From the NCBI RefSeq assembly GCF_017498085.1, contig NZ_JAGBKM010000004.1:98041-162040 (forward strand): a stretch of DNA of 64,000 bases, given 5' to 3'. Below are positions 47,590 through 58,505 of the stretch, one piece after another. Numbering within the stretch: the first letter of the stretch is position 1; every line of letters starts with the position of its first letter. The notes under the pieces were generated by a model. That model was not told where the DNA came from and ran no database searches. It was given only the letters and a program-made list of their open reading frames with translations. The DNA is from Psychrobacter coccoides (lineage in GTDB: Bacteria > Pseudomonadota > Gammaproteobacteria > Pseudomonadales > Moraxellaceae). The translations under genes and the position numbers were made by a program.

Positions 47590-48846
47590 TTACTGATTTT
47601 TTTCGTAAACCGGTAGCTCTTTACAGATTGCTTCTACTTTAGCACGCACTTCAGCTGCGACTTTTTCATCGCCACGGCTGTCTAGTACGTCACAAATCCA
47701 ACCTGCCAGCTCACCAGCTTGCGCCTCATCAAAGCCGCGCGTCGTAATTGCTGGGGTACCGATACGGATACCAGAAGTCACAAATGGAGATTTTGGATCG
47801 TTTGGTACGGCGTTTTTATTGACCGTGATATGTGCATCACCCAGCCACTTATCCGCTTCTTTACCAGTCAATTCCTGCTTAACTAGGCTGATCAGCATCA
47901 GATGGTTTTCGGTGCCACCAGAGATGATTTCGTAGCCACGCTCTTGGATGACTTTTGCCATCGCTTGCGCATTTTTGACCACTTGCTGCTGATAGGTTTT
48001 GAAGTTGTCTTCTAGGGCTTCTTTGAATGATACCGCTTTGGCAGCGATTACATGCATCAGCGGGCCACCTTGGTTGCCTGGGAATACGGCAGAGTTGAGC
48101 TTTTTCGCCAGCTTTTCGTCACGAGCAAGTATCATACCTGAGCGTGGGCCACGTAAGGTTTTGTGCGTGGTGGTCGTTACCACATCTGCATAAGGTACTG
48201 GGTTTGGATAAACACCACCAGCGACGAGGCCAGCCACATGCGCCATATCGACGAGTAAGTAGGCGCCTACTTCGTCAGCGATTTCACGGAAGCGCTGCCA
48301 GTCTACAACTTGTGAGTACGCTGAAAAACCAGCGATGATCATCTTAGGCTGGTGCTCTTTTGCCAAACGCTCCACTTCGTCATAATCAATCAGGCCAGTT
48401 TCTTCAACCAAGCCGTATTGCACGGCGTTATAGTTGAGACCTGAGAAGTTGATATGGGCACCATGCGTCAAGTGACCACCAGCATCTAAGCTCATGCCAA
48501 GGACAGTGTCATTAGCATCTAGTAGGGCCAAAAATACCGCTGAGTTGGCTTGGCTACCTGAGTGCGGCTGGACGTTGACATACTCGGCACCAAACAACTC
48601 TTTGGCACGATCGATCGCCAACTGCTCGACCACGTCGACATGCTCACAGCCACCATAATAACGCTTACCGGGATAACCTTCAGCATACTTATTGGTGAGG
48701 TCTGTGCCTTGTGCTTCCATAACCGCTTGCGAGCAGTAGTTTTCTGAAGCAATCAGCTCGATGTGGTTTTCTTGACGAACACTTTCGGCTTCCATTGCAG
48801 CAGAAAGCTCAGGATCATAATCTTTGATAGATATATCTTTAAACAT
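47590..48846 (-). CDS. glyA: Serine hydroxymethyltransferase
   Basis: The 418-residue PLP enzyme shows [38 protein letters not shown], and the PLP-lysine segment [15 protein letters not shown] (about residue 225). It interconverts serine and glycine while loading tetrahydrofolate with a one-carbon unit. The gene stands alone. No riboswitch is evident in the 250 bases upstream. Confidence 0.98.
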   Translation of the reverse strand: MFKDISIKDYDPELSAAMEAESVRQENHIELIASENYCSQAVMEAQGTDLTNKYAEGYPGKRYYGGCEHVDVVEQLAIDRAKELFGAEYVNVQPHSGSQANSAVFLALLDANDTVLGMSLDAGGHLTHGAHINFSGLNYNAVQYGLVEETGLIDYDEVERLAKEHQPKMIIAGFSAYSQVVDWQRFREIADEVGAYLLVDMAHVAGLVAGGVYPNPVPYADVVTTTTHKTLRGPRSGMILARDEKLAKKLNSAVFPGNQGGPLMHVIAAKAVSFKEALEDNFKTYQQQVVKNAQAMAKVIQERGYEIISGGTENHLMLISLVKQELTGKEADKWLGDAHITVNKNAVPNDPKSPFVTSGIRIGTPAITTRGFDEAQAGELAGWICDVLDSRGDEKVAAEVRAKVEAICKELPVYEKNQ

Positions 48847-49095
48847 ATTGAGGTCCTATGTATTCACGATGATTAGCAGGGCGCTGTTAGAGGGGGAGAA
48901 GCCTAGGCTAGCGTCTCATTCTCAGCAATAGTTTTGATGCTATGTCGCATCCGAGATATCGCTGCAACCAAGTGTAACATGAAACTTTATATTACGAGCG
49001 CAAAAAACTCATCTTGTCATGCGGCAATCTGGTTGTTCGATAATCAATGATAATAGCGATACAAAATGATTCATTTGACCCTCTTAACTGACGGC

Positions 49096-49593
49096 TCATA
49101 TCCTTTGGCAAAACGCTGGCAAAAAAGTCTCACTGATAATCAGTTTGCGACCATACCAATCATAAAGCGTCTGCCGCTGCCAGCCAGCTGTCGTCTGTAG
49201 GATAAAACGCTGGCTTGGCAAGGTCCGCTGGCGCTTAAACATCACATAGCCAATAGGCGTGCCTTTGAGCTGCTGTAAACGCCGTGCCCGCCCCTTTAGA
49301 CTGGGCAATGGAAAGACGCTTTGCGCCGCTACCCAAGGGCGCTCATCATTACCATAGAGCTGTACGTCACGCACCCATGCCAACATGGGCCGATTGAGCA
49401 TGGCGCCTTGTACGCCAAGTTGCTTTTTTTGGGCCAAAGACAGCGAGCGATAGCCCTCAAAACGGCGCTCAATTCGTAACGGCTGTCCTGACTTTTGCTC
49501 TAGCAGCGCTGTCAGCGAGCCGTCGGCATGCAACCAAGGCCATAACTTAGATGCTGGCGTCGTAGCTAGATCATGAATACAGGTATTAGACAT
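49096..49593 (-). CDS. ubiC: Chorismate pyruvate-lyase
   Basis: The 165-residue protein fits UbiC: DGSLTALLEQKSGQPLRIE, WVRDVQLYGNDERPWVAAQSVFP (the family's R-x-V ... P-W-V-x-A-R-S-V-x-P pattern, here with Gln for Arg), LQQLKGTPIGYVMF and LIISETFLPAF. It splits chorismate into 4-hydroxybenzoate and pyruvate for ubiquinone synthesis. No ubiA neighbour is present. The family is divergent, so confidence is high but not complete. Confidence 0.85.
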   Translation of the reverse strand: MSNTCIHDLATTPASKLWPWLHADGSLTALLEQKSGQPLRIERRFEGYRSLSLAQKKQLGVQGAMLNRPMLAWVRDVQLYGNDERPWVAAQSVFPLPSLKGRARRLQQLKGTPIGYVMFKRQRTLPSQRFILQTTAGWQRQTLYDWYGRKLIISETFLPAFCQRI

Positions 49594-49638
49594 AATAAAT
49601 GCGTATTAGACATAATAGTGACTGGGCGTAGCGAACAA

Positions 49639-51006
49639 CTAATCAGCGCTCTTAAACGCAGGCATGTTGTCGCTATTGAAAGGCAAAGCGTCATGCGCTT
49701 GCTGGCGGTATTGTGCCATATACAGACGATCCTTTGCACAGAAGTCGCTAATCGCTGGTACAAACCGCCCATCATAGATGCGGTGCAACGAGTGGGTCTT
49801 GGTCGGTATAAAGCCACGAATCAGCTTATGCTCACCTTGAGTGCCAGGATCAAAATACGTCAAGCCCTGCTCAATGGCAAACTCAATACCCTGATAGTAG
49901 CAGAGTTCAAAATGCAAGCTGTCGTACTCACCTAAAGCACCCCAATAGCGACCATAAAGAGTAGCATCTTTACGATGCGCTTTGTCGTACAAAAACAAAC
50001 TGCTAGCGATAATCTCATCATGCTCATCATAAGCTTGCGCTAAAAACAGATGCTCAGGCATGCTTTGCGCCAGCTTTTTAAAGAAGGCCTCACTTAAGTA
50101 TGGTCTTTGCCCACGTACCGCATAGGTCATCACGTAACAGTGATAAAACGCTTTCCAGTCTGCATCAGTAATATCTGCGCCACATTTTCGCACGCAGCGG
50201 ATACCTTGTTTGGCGACTTTTTTGCGTTCAGCACGGATGTTTTTGCGCTTCTTTGCTGTCAGGGTCGTTAAAAAGGCATCAAAGTCAGTAAAGGCTTGCT
50301 CATCGGCAAGTAGGTTCTTATTTTGCCACAAAAACTGACAACCCTGTCGCTCCAATATGGGGATATCAATGGCGGTTGGCTCTAAACCATTGTCTTGGGC
50401 GGCGAGCGCACGCTCTATATCGATGTCTGTAGGCATAGCAGCCGCAGCCAATGAGGCCAGTTCAGGCGTGACAAACAGCCCGTGCCAACTTGACGCACCC
50501 ACTTGCTGAGCAATATCGTCCACCCCTGCCATCGCCGTCCGTAAGATATCCGTCGTCAGCGTTTCACCCTCAGCCAACCATAGCCGCTGACCAGTAATCG
50601 GCGTGTAAGGCGCACAGGTCACCAGCCTTGGATAATAATCCACCCCATAACGTGCGTAAGCTTCTGCCCAAGCATGATCAAACACAAACTCGCCGCGATG
50701 ATGGTTTTTTATAAATACGGGTAGCACAGCCACAGGTTGTGTTACTGTCGTTGTTTCAGCTTCTTCAGCTTTTTGTGTACTGTCAGTGGCAGTATAAGCG
50801 TCGTTGTTTTGCACATTGTCCGTTGAGCTAGCTGCGACACGATGTACTAAGACAAATATCGGCAACCAACCCGCCTGCTCACCAATCGCCCCTGTATCTG
50901 CCAGTGCCTGCCAAAAGTCAAATGCCATAAAAGGGGTATCTGGCGTCTGCCAGGCGCTCAGTTGTTGCCAACTGCTATCATTGAGTAGTGCATACTGTAG
51001 TTTCAT
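49639..51006 (-). CDS. FemAB/GNAT-like acyltransferase family protein (DUF482)
   Basis: The start at 51006 (MKLQYALLND) is chosen over an ATG at 51078 that adds atypical residues. The 455-residue protein matches the PF04339/DUF482 group: FMAFDFWQALADTGAIGEQAGW, FVFDHAWAEAYARYGVDYYPRL, TAKKRKNIRAERKKV, and LYGRYWGALGEYDSLHFELCYYQGIEFAIEQGL with FDPGTQGEHKLIRGF. An Ala/Thr-rich insert (about residues 65-95) is local. These proteins resemble GNAT or FemAB transferases, but the substrate is unknown. It lies 45 bases upstream of ubiC on the same strand. Confidence 0.85.
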   Translation of the reverse strand: MKLQYALLNDSSWQQLSAWQTPDTPFMAFDFWQALADTGAIGEQAGWLPIFVLVHRVAASSTDNVQNNDAYTATDSTQKAEEAETTTVTQPVAVLPVFIKNHHRGEFVFDHAWAEAYARYGVDYYPRLVTCAPYTPITGQRLWLAEGETLTTDILRTAMAGVDDIAQQVGASSWHGLFVTPELASLAAAAMPTDIDIERALAAQDNGLEPTAIDIPILERQGCQFLWQNKNLLADEQAFTDFDAFLTTLTAKKRKNIRAERKKVAKQGIRCVRKCGADITDADWKAFYHCYVMTYAVRGQRPYLSEAFFKKLAQSMPEHLFLAQAYDEHDEIIASSLFLYDKAHRKDATLYGRYWGALGEYDSLHFELCYYQGIEFAIEQGLTYFDPGTQGEHKLIRGFIPTKTHSLHRIYDGRFVPAISDFCAKDRLYMAQYRQQAHDALPFNSDNMPAFKSAD

Positions 51007-51255
51007 ATTACTCACTATGTCTGATATATAGTGTCTTAGCCTAGCAAACTTTTGCGATGGTGCTGTCACAATTTGCAAAAACTGACAAGCACAGTTGAAC
51101 CGTTAAGGTTTAATATAAGGTCTGTTGAGCTGCAGCCAAACGGATGACTTAACCAACATAAAAAAATAACATACAAAACTGCAAATGACTTTAGAGGTGA
51201 TTTTGTTTTTAATGAGCGTACTATAGTCAGGTTGGTATAAAAAAGATACAGCAAG

Positions 51256-51321
51256 GCTGGGATGAGTTTTTTGCAGCCTCTGTCGGCATAGGCACAGCAC
51301 GCAAGAAAAATTTATACCAGT
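51256..51321 (+). repeat. Second short-repeat family, copy B
   Basis: GGCTGGGATGAGTTTTTTG ... GGCACAGCACGCAAGAAAAA ... TTATACCAGTC matches copies at 13855 and 62258. It lies in the 872-base non-coding stretch between the FemAB-like gene and icd. Confidence 0.7.
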
Positions 51322-51365
51322 CTAGTGTATTACTACAGTGTGTCTATTCTATTTAGTATCGACGA

Positions 51366-51539
51366 TAGGGCGTGTCTTCATTTTAAAAATGGTCATAAAA
51401 ATGAGATAAATTGCTGTCAGACAAGGAAAATAACGCAGATAATATCGGGATATTAACCAGTTATTTGACGCAGTATGACAAAATTTAGCCATTTTTAGCC
51501 CATTTAGATATCATCATTTGAATTGAAGACATGCCCTAG
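51366..51539 (+). repeat. MITE-like palindromic element, copy 4 (about 174 bp)
   Basis: TAGGGCGTGTCTTCA and TGAAGACATGCCCTAG bound an inside closely matching the copy at 9880-10045 (ATGAGATAAATTGCTGTCAGA, CAGATAATATCGGGATATTA, TTTAGCCATTTTTAGCCCA). It lies 340 bases upstream of icd. Confidence 0.92.
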
Positions 51540-51878
51540 GCAATAAATATATCAAGGAATGACAGCTTATCAAGAAAGCAGCGCATAAAAACCACTGTAT
51601 GAAGAGCTGACATTATAGGAATGGCCTAAAAAGAGGCTACTTTTGTGGAAAAGGTGATATTGGCGCCAATGACTGGTAGAATAAGGCTGTTATTAGCTTA
51701 ATATAATTCTAATACATAGGATACGAGCGAAAACAGTATACTTAGTTCATGATATGGGATTGACATTTCAAAAACCATATCAATGAGTTTGCACCAATTA
51801 GGTACCTTATCATTGCATAGATTTATTTAGTGATCATTAAGCTTTATCATTCACAACAGACTAGAGGAACAACTATAA
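51540..51878. other. Upstream region of icd, no gene seen
   Basis: AT-rich non-coding DNA that must carry the icd promoter. A TTGACA occurs near 51760 without a well-spaced partner. No small gene or strong hairpin is convincing. Confidence 0.5.
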
Positions 51879-54098
51879 ATGTCAAAAATTATTTATACCA
51901 AAACTGACGAGGCCCCTGCTCTAGCAACCCTTTCATTCTTACCTATTGTTGAAGCTTTTACACAGACAGCCGGAGTCGCTGTTGAAACTAGCGATATTTC
52001 TGTCGCAACACGAGTATTGGCTGAGTTTCCAGACTACTTGACCGAAGAGCAGCGTGTTCCAGACAACCTAGCTGAGCTTGGCCGTTTGACCCAAGACCCA
52101 AATACCAACATCATCAAACTACCAAATATTAGTGCTTCAGTACAGCAGCTCAAAGCCGTTATCAAGGAGCTGCAAAGCAAAGGCTATGCTTTGCCTGACT
52201 TCCCTGAAGACCCAGAAACTGACGAAGAAAAAGAGCTGCGCAAGCGTTATGGCAAAGCCCTAGGTAGTGCGGTCAACCCTGTACTACGTGAAGGTAACTC
52301 AGACCGCCGTGCCCCTAAAGCGGTCAAAAACTATGCCCGCAAACACCCACACTCTATGGGTGAGTGGAAACAGTGGTCAAGCACCCATGTCTCACATATG
52401 CACGGTGGCGACTTCTACGATGGCGAGCAGTCGATGACTTTGGATAAGGCCCGTACTGTACGTATGGACTTATTGCTTGACGATGGTACGACCAAGGTCT
52501 TAAAGCCTGAAATTGCTTTACAAGACAAAGAAGTCATTGATCTTATGGTCATGAGTAAAGAGTCGTTGTTGGAGTTTTATGAGCGTGAAATGGAAGACTG
52601 CCGTGAAGCAGGTATCTTATTCTCACTGCACGTAAAAGCCACCATGATGAAGGTGTCACACCCTATCGTCTTTGGACACGCCGTCAGAATTTACTACAAA
52701 GACGCCTTCAAAAAACATGGCGAGCTGTTTGATAAGTTAGGTATCAACGTCAACAATGGTATGGCTGACCTATACGACAAGATCTCAACCCTACCTGCCT
52801 CGCAGCGTGAAGAGATCGAACAAGACTTGCACGCTTGCCAAGAGCATCGTCCACGTCTGGCCATGGTTGACTCTGCCAAAGGCATCACCAACTTCCACTC
52901 TCCAAACGACATCATCGTCGATGCGTCGATGCCTGCTATGATCCGTAATGGCGGTAAAATGTGGGGTGCAGATGGCAAGCTATATGACTGTAAAGCCGTC
53001 ATGCCTGAATCTACCTTTGCCCGTATTTATCAAGAGATGATTAACTTCTGTAAATGGCATGGTAACTTTGATCCAACCACCATGGGTACGGTTCCGAACG
53101 TCGGTCTCATGGCACAAAAAGCCGAAGAGTATGGCTCACACGATAAGACCTTTGAGTCAAGCGACGCAGGTATGGCTCGCATTGTCGACGTTGACACCGA
53201 CGAAGTATTGCTCGAAAAACGAGTTGAAGAAGGTGATATCTGGCGTATGTGTCAGACTAAAGATGACCCAATTCAAGACTGGGTTAAACTGGCAATACGC
53301 CGTGCTCGTGAATCAAATACGCCTGTAATCTTCTGGTTAGACCCATATCGTCCACACGAAAATGAGCTGATCAAAAAGGTTAATATGTACCTAAAAGATC
53401 ATGACACTGAAGGCTTGCATATCGAGATCATGTCACAGGTTCGCGCTATGCGTTATACTTTAGAGCGTGTTTCTCGTGGTCTTGATACCATCTCTGCTAC
53501 CGGTAACATCTTACGTGACTACCTAACGGACTTGTTCCCGATTTTAGAGTTAGGAACCAGTGCCAAGATGCTATCAGTGGTACCATTGATGAAAGGTGGC
53601 GGTCTGTTTGAAACAGGTGCTGGTGGCTCTGCGCCTAAGCACGTTGAGCAGTTGGTAGAAGAAAACCATTTACGTTGGGATTCTCTTGGTGAGTTCTTGG
53701 CCTTGGCCGTCTCTTTAGAGCATCTGGCGGAAAATGACAAAAACACCAAAGCTCAAATATTGGCTGATACTCTCGACAAAGCGACAGAGAAGCTACTGTT
53801 AAGTGATAAGTCACCATCTCGTAAAACAGGTGAGCTCGACAACCGTGGCAGTCACTTCTATCTGGCCATGTACTGGGCTGATGAGCTGGCCGCACAAGAT
53901 CAAGATAGCGAGCTAAAAGAGCAGTTCACGTCATTTGCACAAAAGCTAAAAGACAACGAAGACACCATCGTCAAAGAGATGAATGAAGTTCAAGGTAAAT
54001 CTATAGACCTCAAGGGCTATTACCATATCGATGAAGAGTTGGCCAAGCAAGTCATGCGCCCGAGTGAGACATTCAACGATACGTTAGCCTCACTATAA
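51879..54098 (+). CDS. icd: Monomeric NADP-dependent isocitrate dehydrogenase
   Basis: At 739 residues it is the large monomeric IDH type: [22 protein letters not shown] at the N-terminus, [43 protein letters not shown], and [24 protein letters not shown]. It oxidises isocitrate to 2-oxoglutarate in the citric acid cycle, making NADPH. Psychrophilic gammaproteobacteria and Acinetobacter commonly carry this form. A terminator follows, and the gene stands alone. Confidence 0.98.
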   Translation: MSKIIYTKTDEAPALATLSFLPIVEAFTQTAGVAVETSDISVATRVLAEFPDYLTEEQRVPDNLAELGRLTQDPNTNIIKLPNISASVQQLKAVIKELQSKGYALPDFPEDPETDEEKELRKRYGKALGSAVNPVLREGNSDRRAPKAVKNYARKHPHSMGEWKQWSSTHVSHMHGGDFYDGEQSMTLDKARTVRMDLLLDDGTTKVLKPEIALQDKEVIDLMVMSKESLLEFYEREMEDCREAGILFSLHVKATMMKVSHPIVFGHAVRIYYKDAFKKHGELFDKLGINVNNGMADLYDKISTLPASQREEIEQDLHACQEHRPRLAMVDSAKGITNFHSPNDIIVDASMPAMIRNGGKMWGADGKLYDCKAVMPESTFARIYQEMINFCKWHGNFDPTTMGTVPNVGLMAQKAEEYGSHDKTFESSDAGMARIVDVDTDEVLLEKRVEEGDIWRMCQTKDDPIQDWVKLAIRRARESNTPVIFWLDPYRPHENELIKKVNMYLKDHDTEGLHIEIMSQVRAMRYTLERVSRGLDTISATGNILRDYLTDLFPILELGTSAKMLSVVPLMKGGGLFETGAGGSAPKHVEQLVEENHLRWDSLGEFLALAVSLEHLAENDKNTKAQILADTLDKATEKLLLSDKSPSRKTGELDNRGSHFYLAMYWADELAAQDQDSELKEQFTSFAQKLKDNEDTIVKEMNEVQGKSIDLKGYYHIDEELAKQVMRPSETFNDTLASL

Positions 54099-54133
54099 CT
54101 ACTGTATAAGTACCTTTTAATGTCATACAAGCT

Positions 54134-54169
54134 ACACTCCAATGGTCTAAGACTGTTGGAGTGTTTTTT
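54134..54169 (+). terminator. Rho-independent terminator of icd
   Basis: ACACTCCAA pairs with TTGGAGTGT around a 13-base loop, followed by TTTTT. Confidence 0.85.
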
Positions 54170-54348
54170 ATTTCCAGTGGTCTCTATTTGATAAAACATG
54201 CCTGATATTTGCTATTGGTACCAAGGCTGGTCATGACTAAATACCAAACTTGCCATGGTTTTTAGTTTTTTATTATTTAAAGCTTGAAACCCTCAGGGTA
54301 TTGGACTACTGTCTATCAAAACTAATGTGGTATCAGGGTGTATCTCTC

Positions 54349-54963
54349 ATGTCGACCTCAAGCCTTATCTTATTCAATAAGCCATTTGGCGTGCAAAGCC
54401 AGTTTCGCAATGACGATCATAATAAGTTTGCGCCATTGGCTGAGTTTTTTTCTGATAAATCGCTGCGGGTTGCAGGTAGGCTTGATGCTACATCAGAAGG
54501 ACTGCTGATCTTAACCAGTGATGGACGAGTCAATAAAGCCATTACCCACCCACCCAAAGCCAATGCTGGTCATAAACAAGGCAAGACTTATTTAGTACAA
54601 GTTGAGGGTATTCCGACTTCTGAACAACTCAGTAAGCTGCAAAAGGGCGTCACTTTAAAAGACGGCAAAACCCTACCTGCCGAAGTCAGACACGTCACTG
54701 AAGATGAACTACCAATGCCGCTTTGGCAACGAGATCCACCGATACGTGAGCGCAAAAACGTCCCAGACTCATGGCTGATACTCACTATTTATGAAGGTAA
54801 AAATCGGCAAGTTCGGCGTATGACGGCCCATGTCGGCCTACCTTGTCTACGTCTGATTCGCTGGTCAGTAGCAGGGTTTGAGTTAGGCAACTTAGGTGTG
54901 GGTGAGTTCGTTCGTATTCACTTAAATCAACAGCGTTGTCAGCAGTTGGGTGTCAGCGTCTAG
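54349..54963 (+). CDS. rluE: 23S rRNA pseudouridine synthase, RluE-like
   Basis: The start at 54349 (MSTSSLILF) gives the family length of about 204; an upstream ATG at 54250 adds 33 unlikely residues. Motifs are ILFNKPFGVQSQF, the catalytic aspartate in AGRLDATSEGLLILTSDG, KTYLVQVEG and EGKNRQVRRMTAHVGLPCLRL. There is no N-terminal S4 domain, as in RluE, which modifies U2457 of 23S rRNA in E. coli. Confidence 0.9.
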   Translation: MSTSSLILFNKPFGVQSQFRNDDHNKFAPLAEFFSDKSLRVAGRLDATSEGLLILTSDGRVNKAITHPPKANAGHKQGKTYLVQVEGIPTSEQLSKLQKGVTLKDGKTLPAEVRHVTEDELPMPLWQRDPPIRERKNVPDSWLILTIYEGKNRQVRRMTAHVGLPCLRLIRWSVAGFELGNLGVGEFVRIHLNQQRCQQLGVSV

Positions 54964-55096
54964 GGCCTGTCAAACCGTCACTCAAAAGTACCACCTCGAA
55001 TTGGCTTAGCTTATCTGCTAGTATTTATATATCATCATATATATTGAGCGTTTTATATTCTCAGCTGTCTCTTCTATTACGTATTAAGGACCAATC

Positions 55097-55966
55097 ATGA
55101 CTTCCTCTTATCGTTTCTCCGTCATCGCTTTTAGCGTAACTGCAGCTTTGGCACTGAGTGCTTGTCAACCACAACCTGAAGACACTGAGCCGGCAGCCAC
55201 AGAAGAAGTGCAACCATCAGCCAATGTCACTCCTGAGGTCGAGACTCCTGAGACTACCGAGGCAGCTGTGGACATCAATGAAAATGAAGAGGAAACCGTC
55301 GTAGCAGACACTGATAGCACCGAGGATAACAGGATTATAGATATGCTCAGTGACTACACGAGAGCCTTGGGCAGAATGCAGGATGAGATGCGTATTGGTA
55401 TGGGTTATAACGACCCTGACACCGCATTTGCCAAGAGTATGCTTGGGCTACATCGAGGCGCAGTAGATATGGCTCAAATCCAGCTAAAGTACGGTACAGA
55501 CGAAGAGATGCGCACACTGGCTGAAGACATCATTGAAAATCATCAGAGCAAAATCGACACCATGAGAAGATGGCTTGCCAGCCACCCTGACGCCGCCAGA
55601 CCCAAGCCGAATACCGAAGCCATGCAGCAAGCCTATGCTGATGATATAGAAGATATGTATGAGGATATGGCAGAAGGTATCACCGCTTCAGTAGCAGATA
55701 TAGCGTTTGCTCGTAATATGCTATCGCTACATGTGGGCGCTGTAGATATGGCGCTAATACAGCTAAAGTATGGCACAGATGAAGAGATGCGAGACCTTGC
55801 CTTGCAAGTCATCGACGCACAGCAGCGCCGCACTCAGACGACAGAGCGCTGGCTGGCAACAAACGATTCTTTAATAGAGTCTAATGAGCAAAATGACTTA
55901 GAGGCAGAAAACGAATCAGGGGTTAGTGTCACTGAGCCTGAAGCGCAAGAGAGCAAGGTAGAATAA
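55097..55966 (+). CDS. Lipoprotein with duplicated DUF305-like helical domain
   Basis: The 289-residue protein has a signal peptide with lipobox (LALSAC), an acidic linker of about 60 residues rich in Glu, Thr and Pro, and two copies of one module. The first is FAKSMLGLHRGAVDMAQIQLKYG...RRWLASHPD (about residues 113-170). The second is FARNMLSLHVGAVDMALIQLKYG...ERWLATND (about 200-255). Each follows the DUF305 pattern (M-x-x-H-x-x-A-x-x-M-A), found in metal-stress and periplasmic proteins. Function is unknown; metal binding by the His and Met residues is possible. AAGGA precedes the ATG. Confidence 0.8.
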   Translation: MTSSYRFSVIAFSVTAALALSACQPQPEDTEPAATEEVQPSANVTPEVETPETTEAAVDINENEEETVVADTDSTEDNRIIDMLSDYTRALGRMQDEMRIGMGYNDPDTAFAKSMLGLHRGAVDMAQIQLKYGTDEEMRTLAEDIIENHQSKIDTMRRWLASHPDAARPKPNTEAMQQAYADDIEDMYEDMAEGITASVADIAFARNMLSLHVGAVDMALIQLKYGTDEEMRDLALQVIDAQQRRTQTTERWLATNDSLIESNEQNDLEAENESGVSVTEPEAQESKVE

Positions 55967-56200
55967 AAGGTAAGGTAAACAGGAGTACTATCACTCTGTC
56001 AACGTCAGCCAAGCATTATGATGACCTGAGAAATATAGTCGGAGTACTTTTAAACCGCTACGGTGTTACCCGCCCTAGATGTAATCAGTGTACTATCTGC
56101 GGTCGGTCGCCTTGTAGCGATTTTAAAGTTCCTTGACTATATGGCACAGCTGTGTTTTTTCAGCGACCATTTACACACAATATAAGATATAGAGGTACAG

Positions 56201-56566
56201 ATGTTAATTAGCATTATACGGGCAGGTTTAGGACGCATCATCGCAGGCTTGAATATTCTAACTCAAGGGGCAGCAATGAAACGTACCCCAGAGGTACAAG
56301 CTAAAGTGAATGAGGCTTGCAAAGACTTATCTTTGTATCAGTTCCAATTGTGTCCATTTTGCGTCAAAGTACGTCGGCACATGCATAAACTAAACTTACC
56401 CATCGAGCTGCGTGATGCCAAAGATAATGCGCAGTTTCGCAGTGAGTTGGCGGAAAATGGCGGAAAGATAAAAGTGCCTTGCTTACGTATCGATGAGGGC
56501 GATAACATCAAATGGATGTATGAATCCGATGATATTATCGCCTATCTACAGCAGCGCTTTAGCTGA
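56201..56566 (+). CDS. Glutaredoxin-like / GST N-terminal domain protein
   Basis: The 121-residue protein begins with an amphipathic hydrophobic helix (MLISIIRAGLGRIIAGLNILTQG) that may touch the membrane. A thioredoxin-fold glutaredoxin domain follows, with a CPFC redox motif (about residue 50), a cis-proline in KVPCLRI, and ESDDIIAYL. I keep the start at 56201 because the N-terminal helix is common in this family; an ATG at 56276 has a better ribosome site. It probably reduces disulfides or binds glutathione. Confidence 0.88.
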   Translation: MLISIIRAGLGRIIAGLNILTQGAAMKRTPEVQAKVNEACKDLSLYQFQLCPFCVKVRRHMHKLNLPIELRDAKDNAQFRSELAENGGKIKVPCLRIDEGDNIKWMYESDDIIAYLQQRFS

Positions 56567-56600
56567 TATATAACCTAAAAGTTGTATCCCTGATTAACTG

Positions 56601-58505
56601 TTACCTAGTAAAGTCAACAGTCAACCAGTCCTCAAACCCTGACTCTTTTAGCGCTAAACTGATCTTATTTAAACTCGGATTGGCAGATACGCCTGAAGCT
56701 GTACTGGTATGTATCTCAAACATCATGAGCTCATCACGGCGAAAAGCATGACAACTCATGGCCCTGTCAGACTTAGCGGCATTTTGTAGTTGTTTTTTGT
56801 CGGCTTTGATACCATCAATTGCGACGATAACGTCTTTGGCGGAGAGTCCTGCAGCACTTGCGACGCTATCTCGCAGCACCTTATTGACTCGCAAGCCTGC
56901 AGGGGTTTCTTGTACGCTGATACCCCAAGGCAGTGTGCTGTCTTTTTTATCACTATGTATGGCGATGCCATTGGCTTCTAATAGCTGATCAATAGGCAGC
57001 ACATCAACGCCATTGACATAGCAGCGCTCAAACTCCGCCCACTCTGCTGGCGGCATAAACTGACTGATCACACTGCCCATATCAGCGCTACTGATGCCGA
57101 TACGTCGTTTATCATTTTGTTTTGCTTGCTCATAAAATGCCTTGACCACATCAAAGAGGCGATAACGACCATCGCTTTTTTGCAGTAGTGTTAAGTCTAA
57201 ACACAGTGCGACCAATGCCCCTTTATTATAGTAGCTGATGCCTGCATTACCTGTGTTTTCGTCACTACGATACAGTTTAATCCAAGCATCAAAACTCGAT
57301 TCAGCGACACTTTGATGCGCACGACCGTCGGTCTGATGGTAGCGATTGATTTGCGCTGCCAATAACTTAAGGTAGCTGGCTTGATCGATGACGCCCGATG
57401 CTTGCAGCATAAAGTCATCGATGTAAGACGTAAAGCCTTCAAATACCCACAGTAACGGTGTGAAAGCTTCCTTGCGTAAATCAACTGCCATCATGACATC
57501 TGGGCGTACCGTCTTGACCCACCAAGCGTGAAAATACTCATGACTACAAAGCCCTAAATAGCGCTGATAATCGCTGCTTGGTATCTGCGGCTCATCATGG
57601 CTTGGCAGATCATTGCGCGGAGTGATGAGGCTGGTCGAGTTGATATGCTCAAGACCACCATAGTCATTGCCGCTGGCATAAGTCATAAACGTATAGTCAG
57701 CAAATGGTGCATCTTCTAACCAATTAAGATAGGTTTGACAAATTTGGGTGATATCCTGCTGCAGTCGACCCATATTTGCATTGTGTTTACCAGAGATAAA
57801 AAAACGATGGCTCAAGGTTTGATGAGCTTTATCTTGAATAATAAAATCAAAGGACTGCTGAGCAGCTATCTCAAATGGATGATCGATCAGTTCATGATAG
57901 CTCTCAGCCTGCAGCTGATAGCCGTGTTGCTCTTCACTCTGTAAATGCGTGGCCGCAAGCCCACAAGCAAGTACCACCTCACTACCTTTTGTACTTAAAT
58001 CTTGCGCTGCTACAAACGCTGTTGGCACCAGCAAGCTCACTTGGACAGGCTGCTCCTCCTGCCCTTCTACCGCTAATGCCAGCGAGGTAAAGTTACCATA
58101 AAGACGTGTTTGATCGACATAAGCGGTGCGCACAGATAAATCATAGCAGTAAACTTCATAGTGCACCTTCAACGTCTGCCCTGCTGCAGCCTGTGGCAGC
58201 TCCCAAGTGTTCTTATTGACTTTAATCGCCCGCTGCAGAACACCATCGTCAACCGTGCTTTCATCATCAGTATTTTTGTCTTCTAATTGATAATAAACGG
58301 CAGTAATATGACGGGCAAATTCACGCATCAAATAGCTGCCAGGTATCCAGGCGGGTAACCATAAGCGAGGCGACGATGTATTTGCAGTAAAGCTGAGGGT
58401 AATGTCGACCAAATGCTCATTGAAGCGGCTAAAGTCAAGAATATAGTCAATATCGGCAGTCATAGCGTCGTTGGTCTTAGATTTGGTCATCAGAGTATTG
58501 TTCAT
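56601..58505 (-). CDS. M61-family glycyl aminopeptidase-like metallopeptidase with PDZ domain
   Basis: The 634-residue protein has an N-terminal beta domain (SFTANTSSPRLWLPAWIPGSYLMREFARHI), the zinc site HEYFHAWWVKTVRP (about residue 320, HExxH) with GLEHINSTSL just before, and EGFTSYIDDFML supplying the third ligand. A C-terminal PDZ domain includes ASAAGLSAKDVIVAIDG. M61 enzymes release N-terminal glycine or alanine. No signal peptide is visible, so a cytoplasmic role is likely. Conserved and intact. Confidence 0.92.
   Translation of the reverse strand: MNNTLMTKSKTNDAMTADIDYILDFSRFNEHLVDITLSFTANTSSPRLWLPAWIPGSYLMREFARHITAVYYQLEDKNTDDESTVDDGVLQRAIKVNKNTWELPQAAAGQTLKVHYEVYCYDLSVRTAYVDQTRLYGNFTSLALAVEGQEEQPVQVSLLVPTAFVAAQDLSTKGSEVVLACGLAATHLQSEEQHGYQLQAESYHELIDHPFEIAAQQSFDFIIQDKAHQTLSHRFFISGKHNANMGRLQQDITQICQTYLNWLEDAPFADYTFMTYASGNDYGGLEHINSTSLITPRNDLPSHDEPQIPSSDYQRYLGLCSHEYFHAWWVKTVRPDVMMAVDLRKEAFTPLLWVFEGFTSYIDDFMLQASGVIDQASYLKLLAAQINRYHQTDGRAHQSVAESSFDAWIKLYRSDENTGNAGISYYNKGALVALCLDLTLLQKSDGRYRLFDVVKAFYEQAKQNDKRRIGISSADMGSVISQFMPPAEWAEFERCYVNGVDVLPIDQLLEANGIAIHSDKKDSTLPWGISVQETPAGLRVNKVLRDSVASAAGLSAKDVIVAIDGIKADKKQLQNAAKSDRAMSCHAFRRDELMMFEIHTSTASGVSANPSLNKISLALKESGFEDWLTVDFTR

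Noticed and set aside
51066..51254. 62-codon minus-strand frame upstream of the FemAB-like gene
   Set aside because: It overlaps repeat-rich non-coding DNA and has no coding character beyond chance hydrophobicity.
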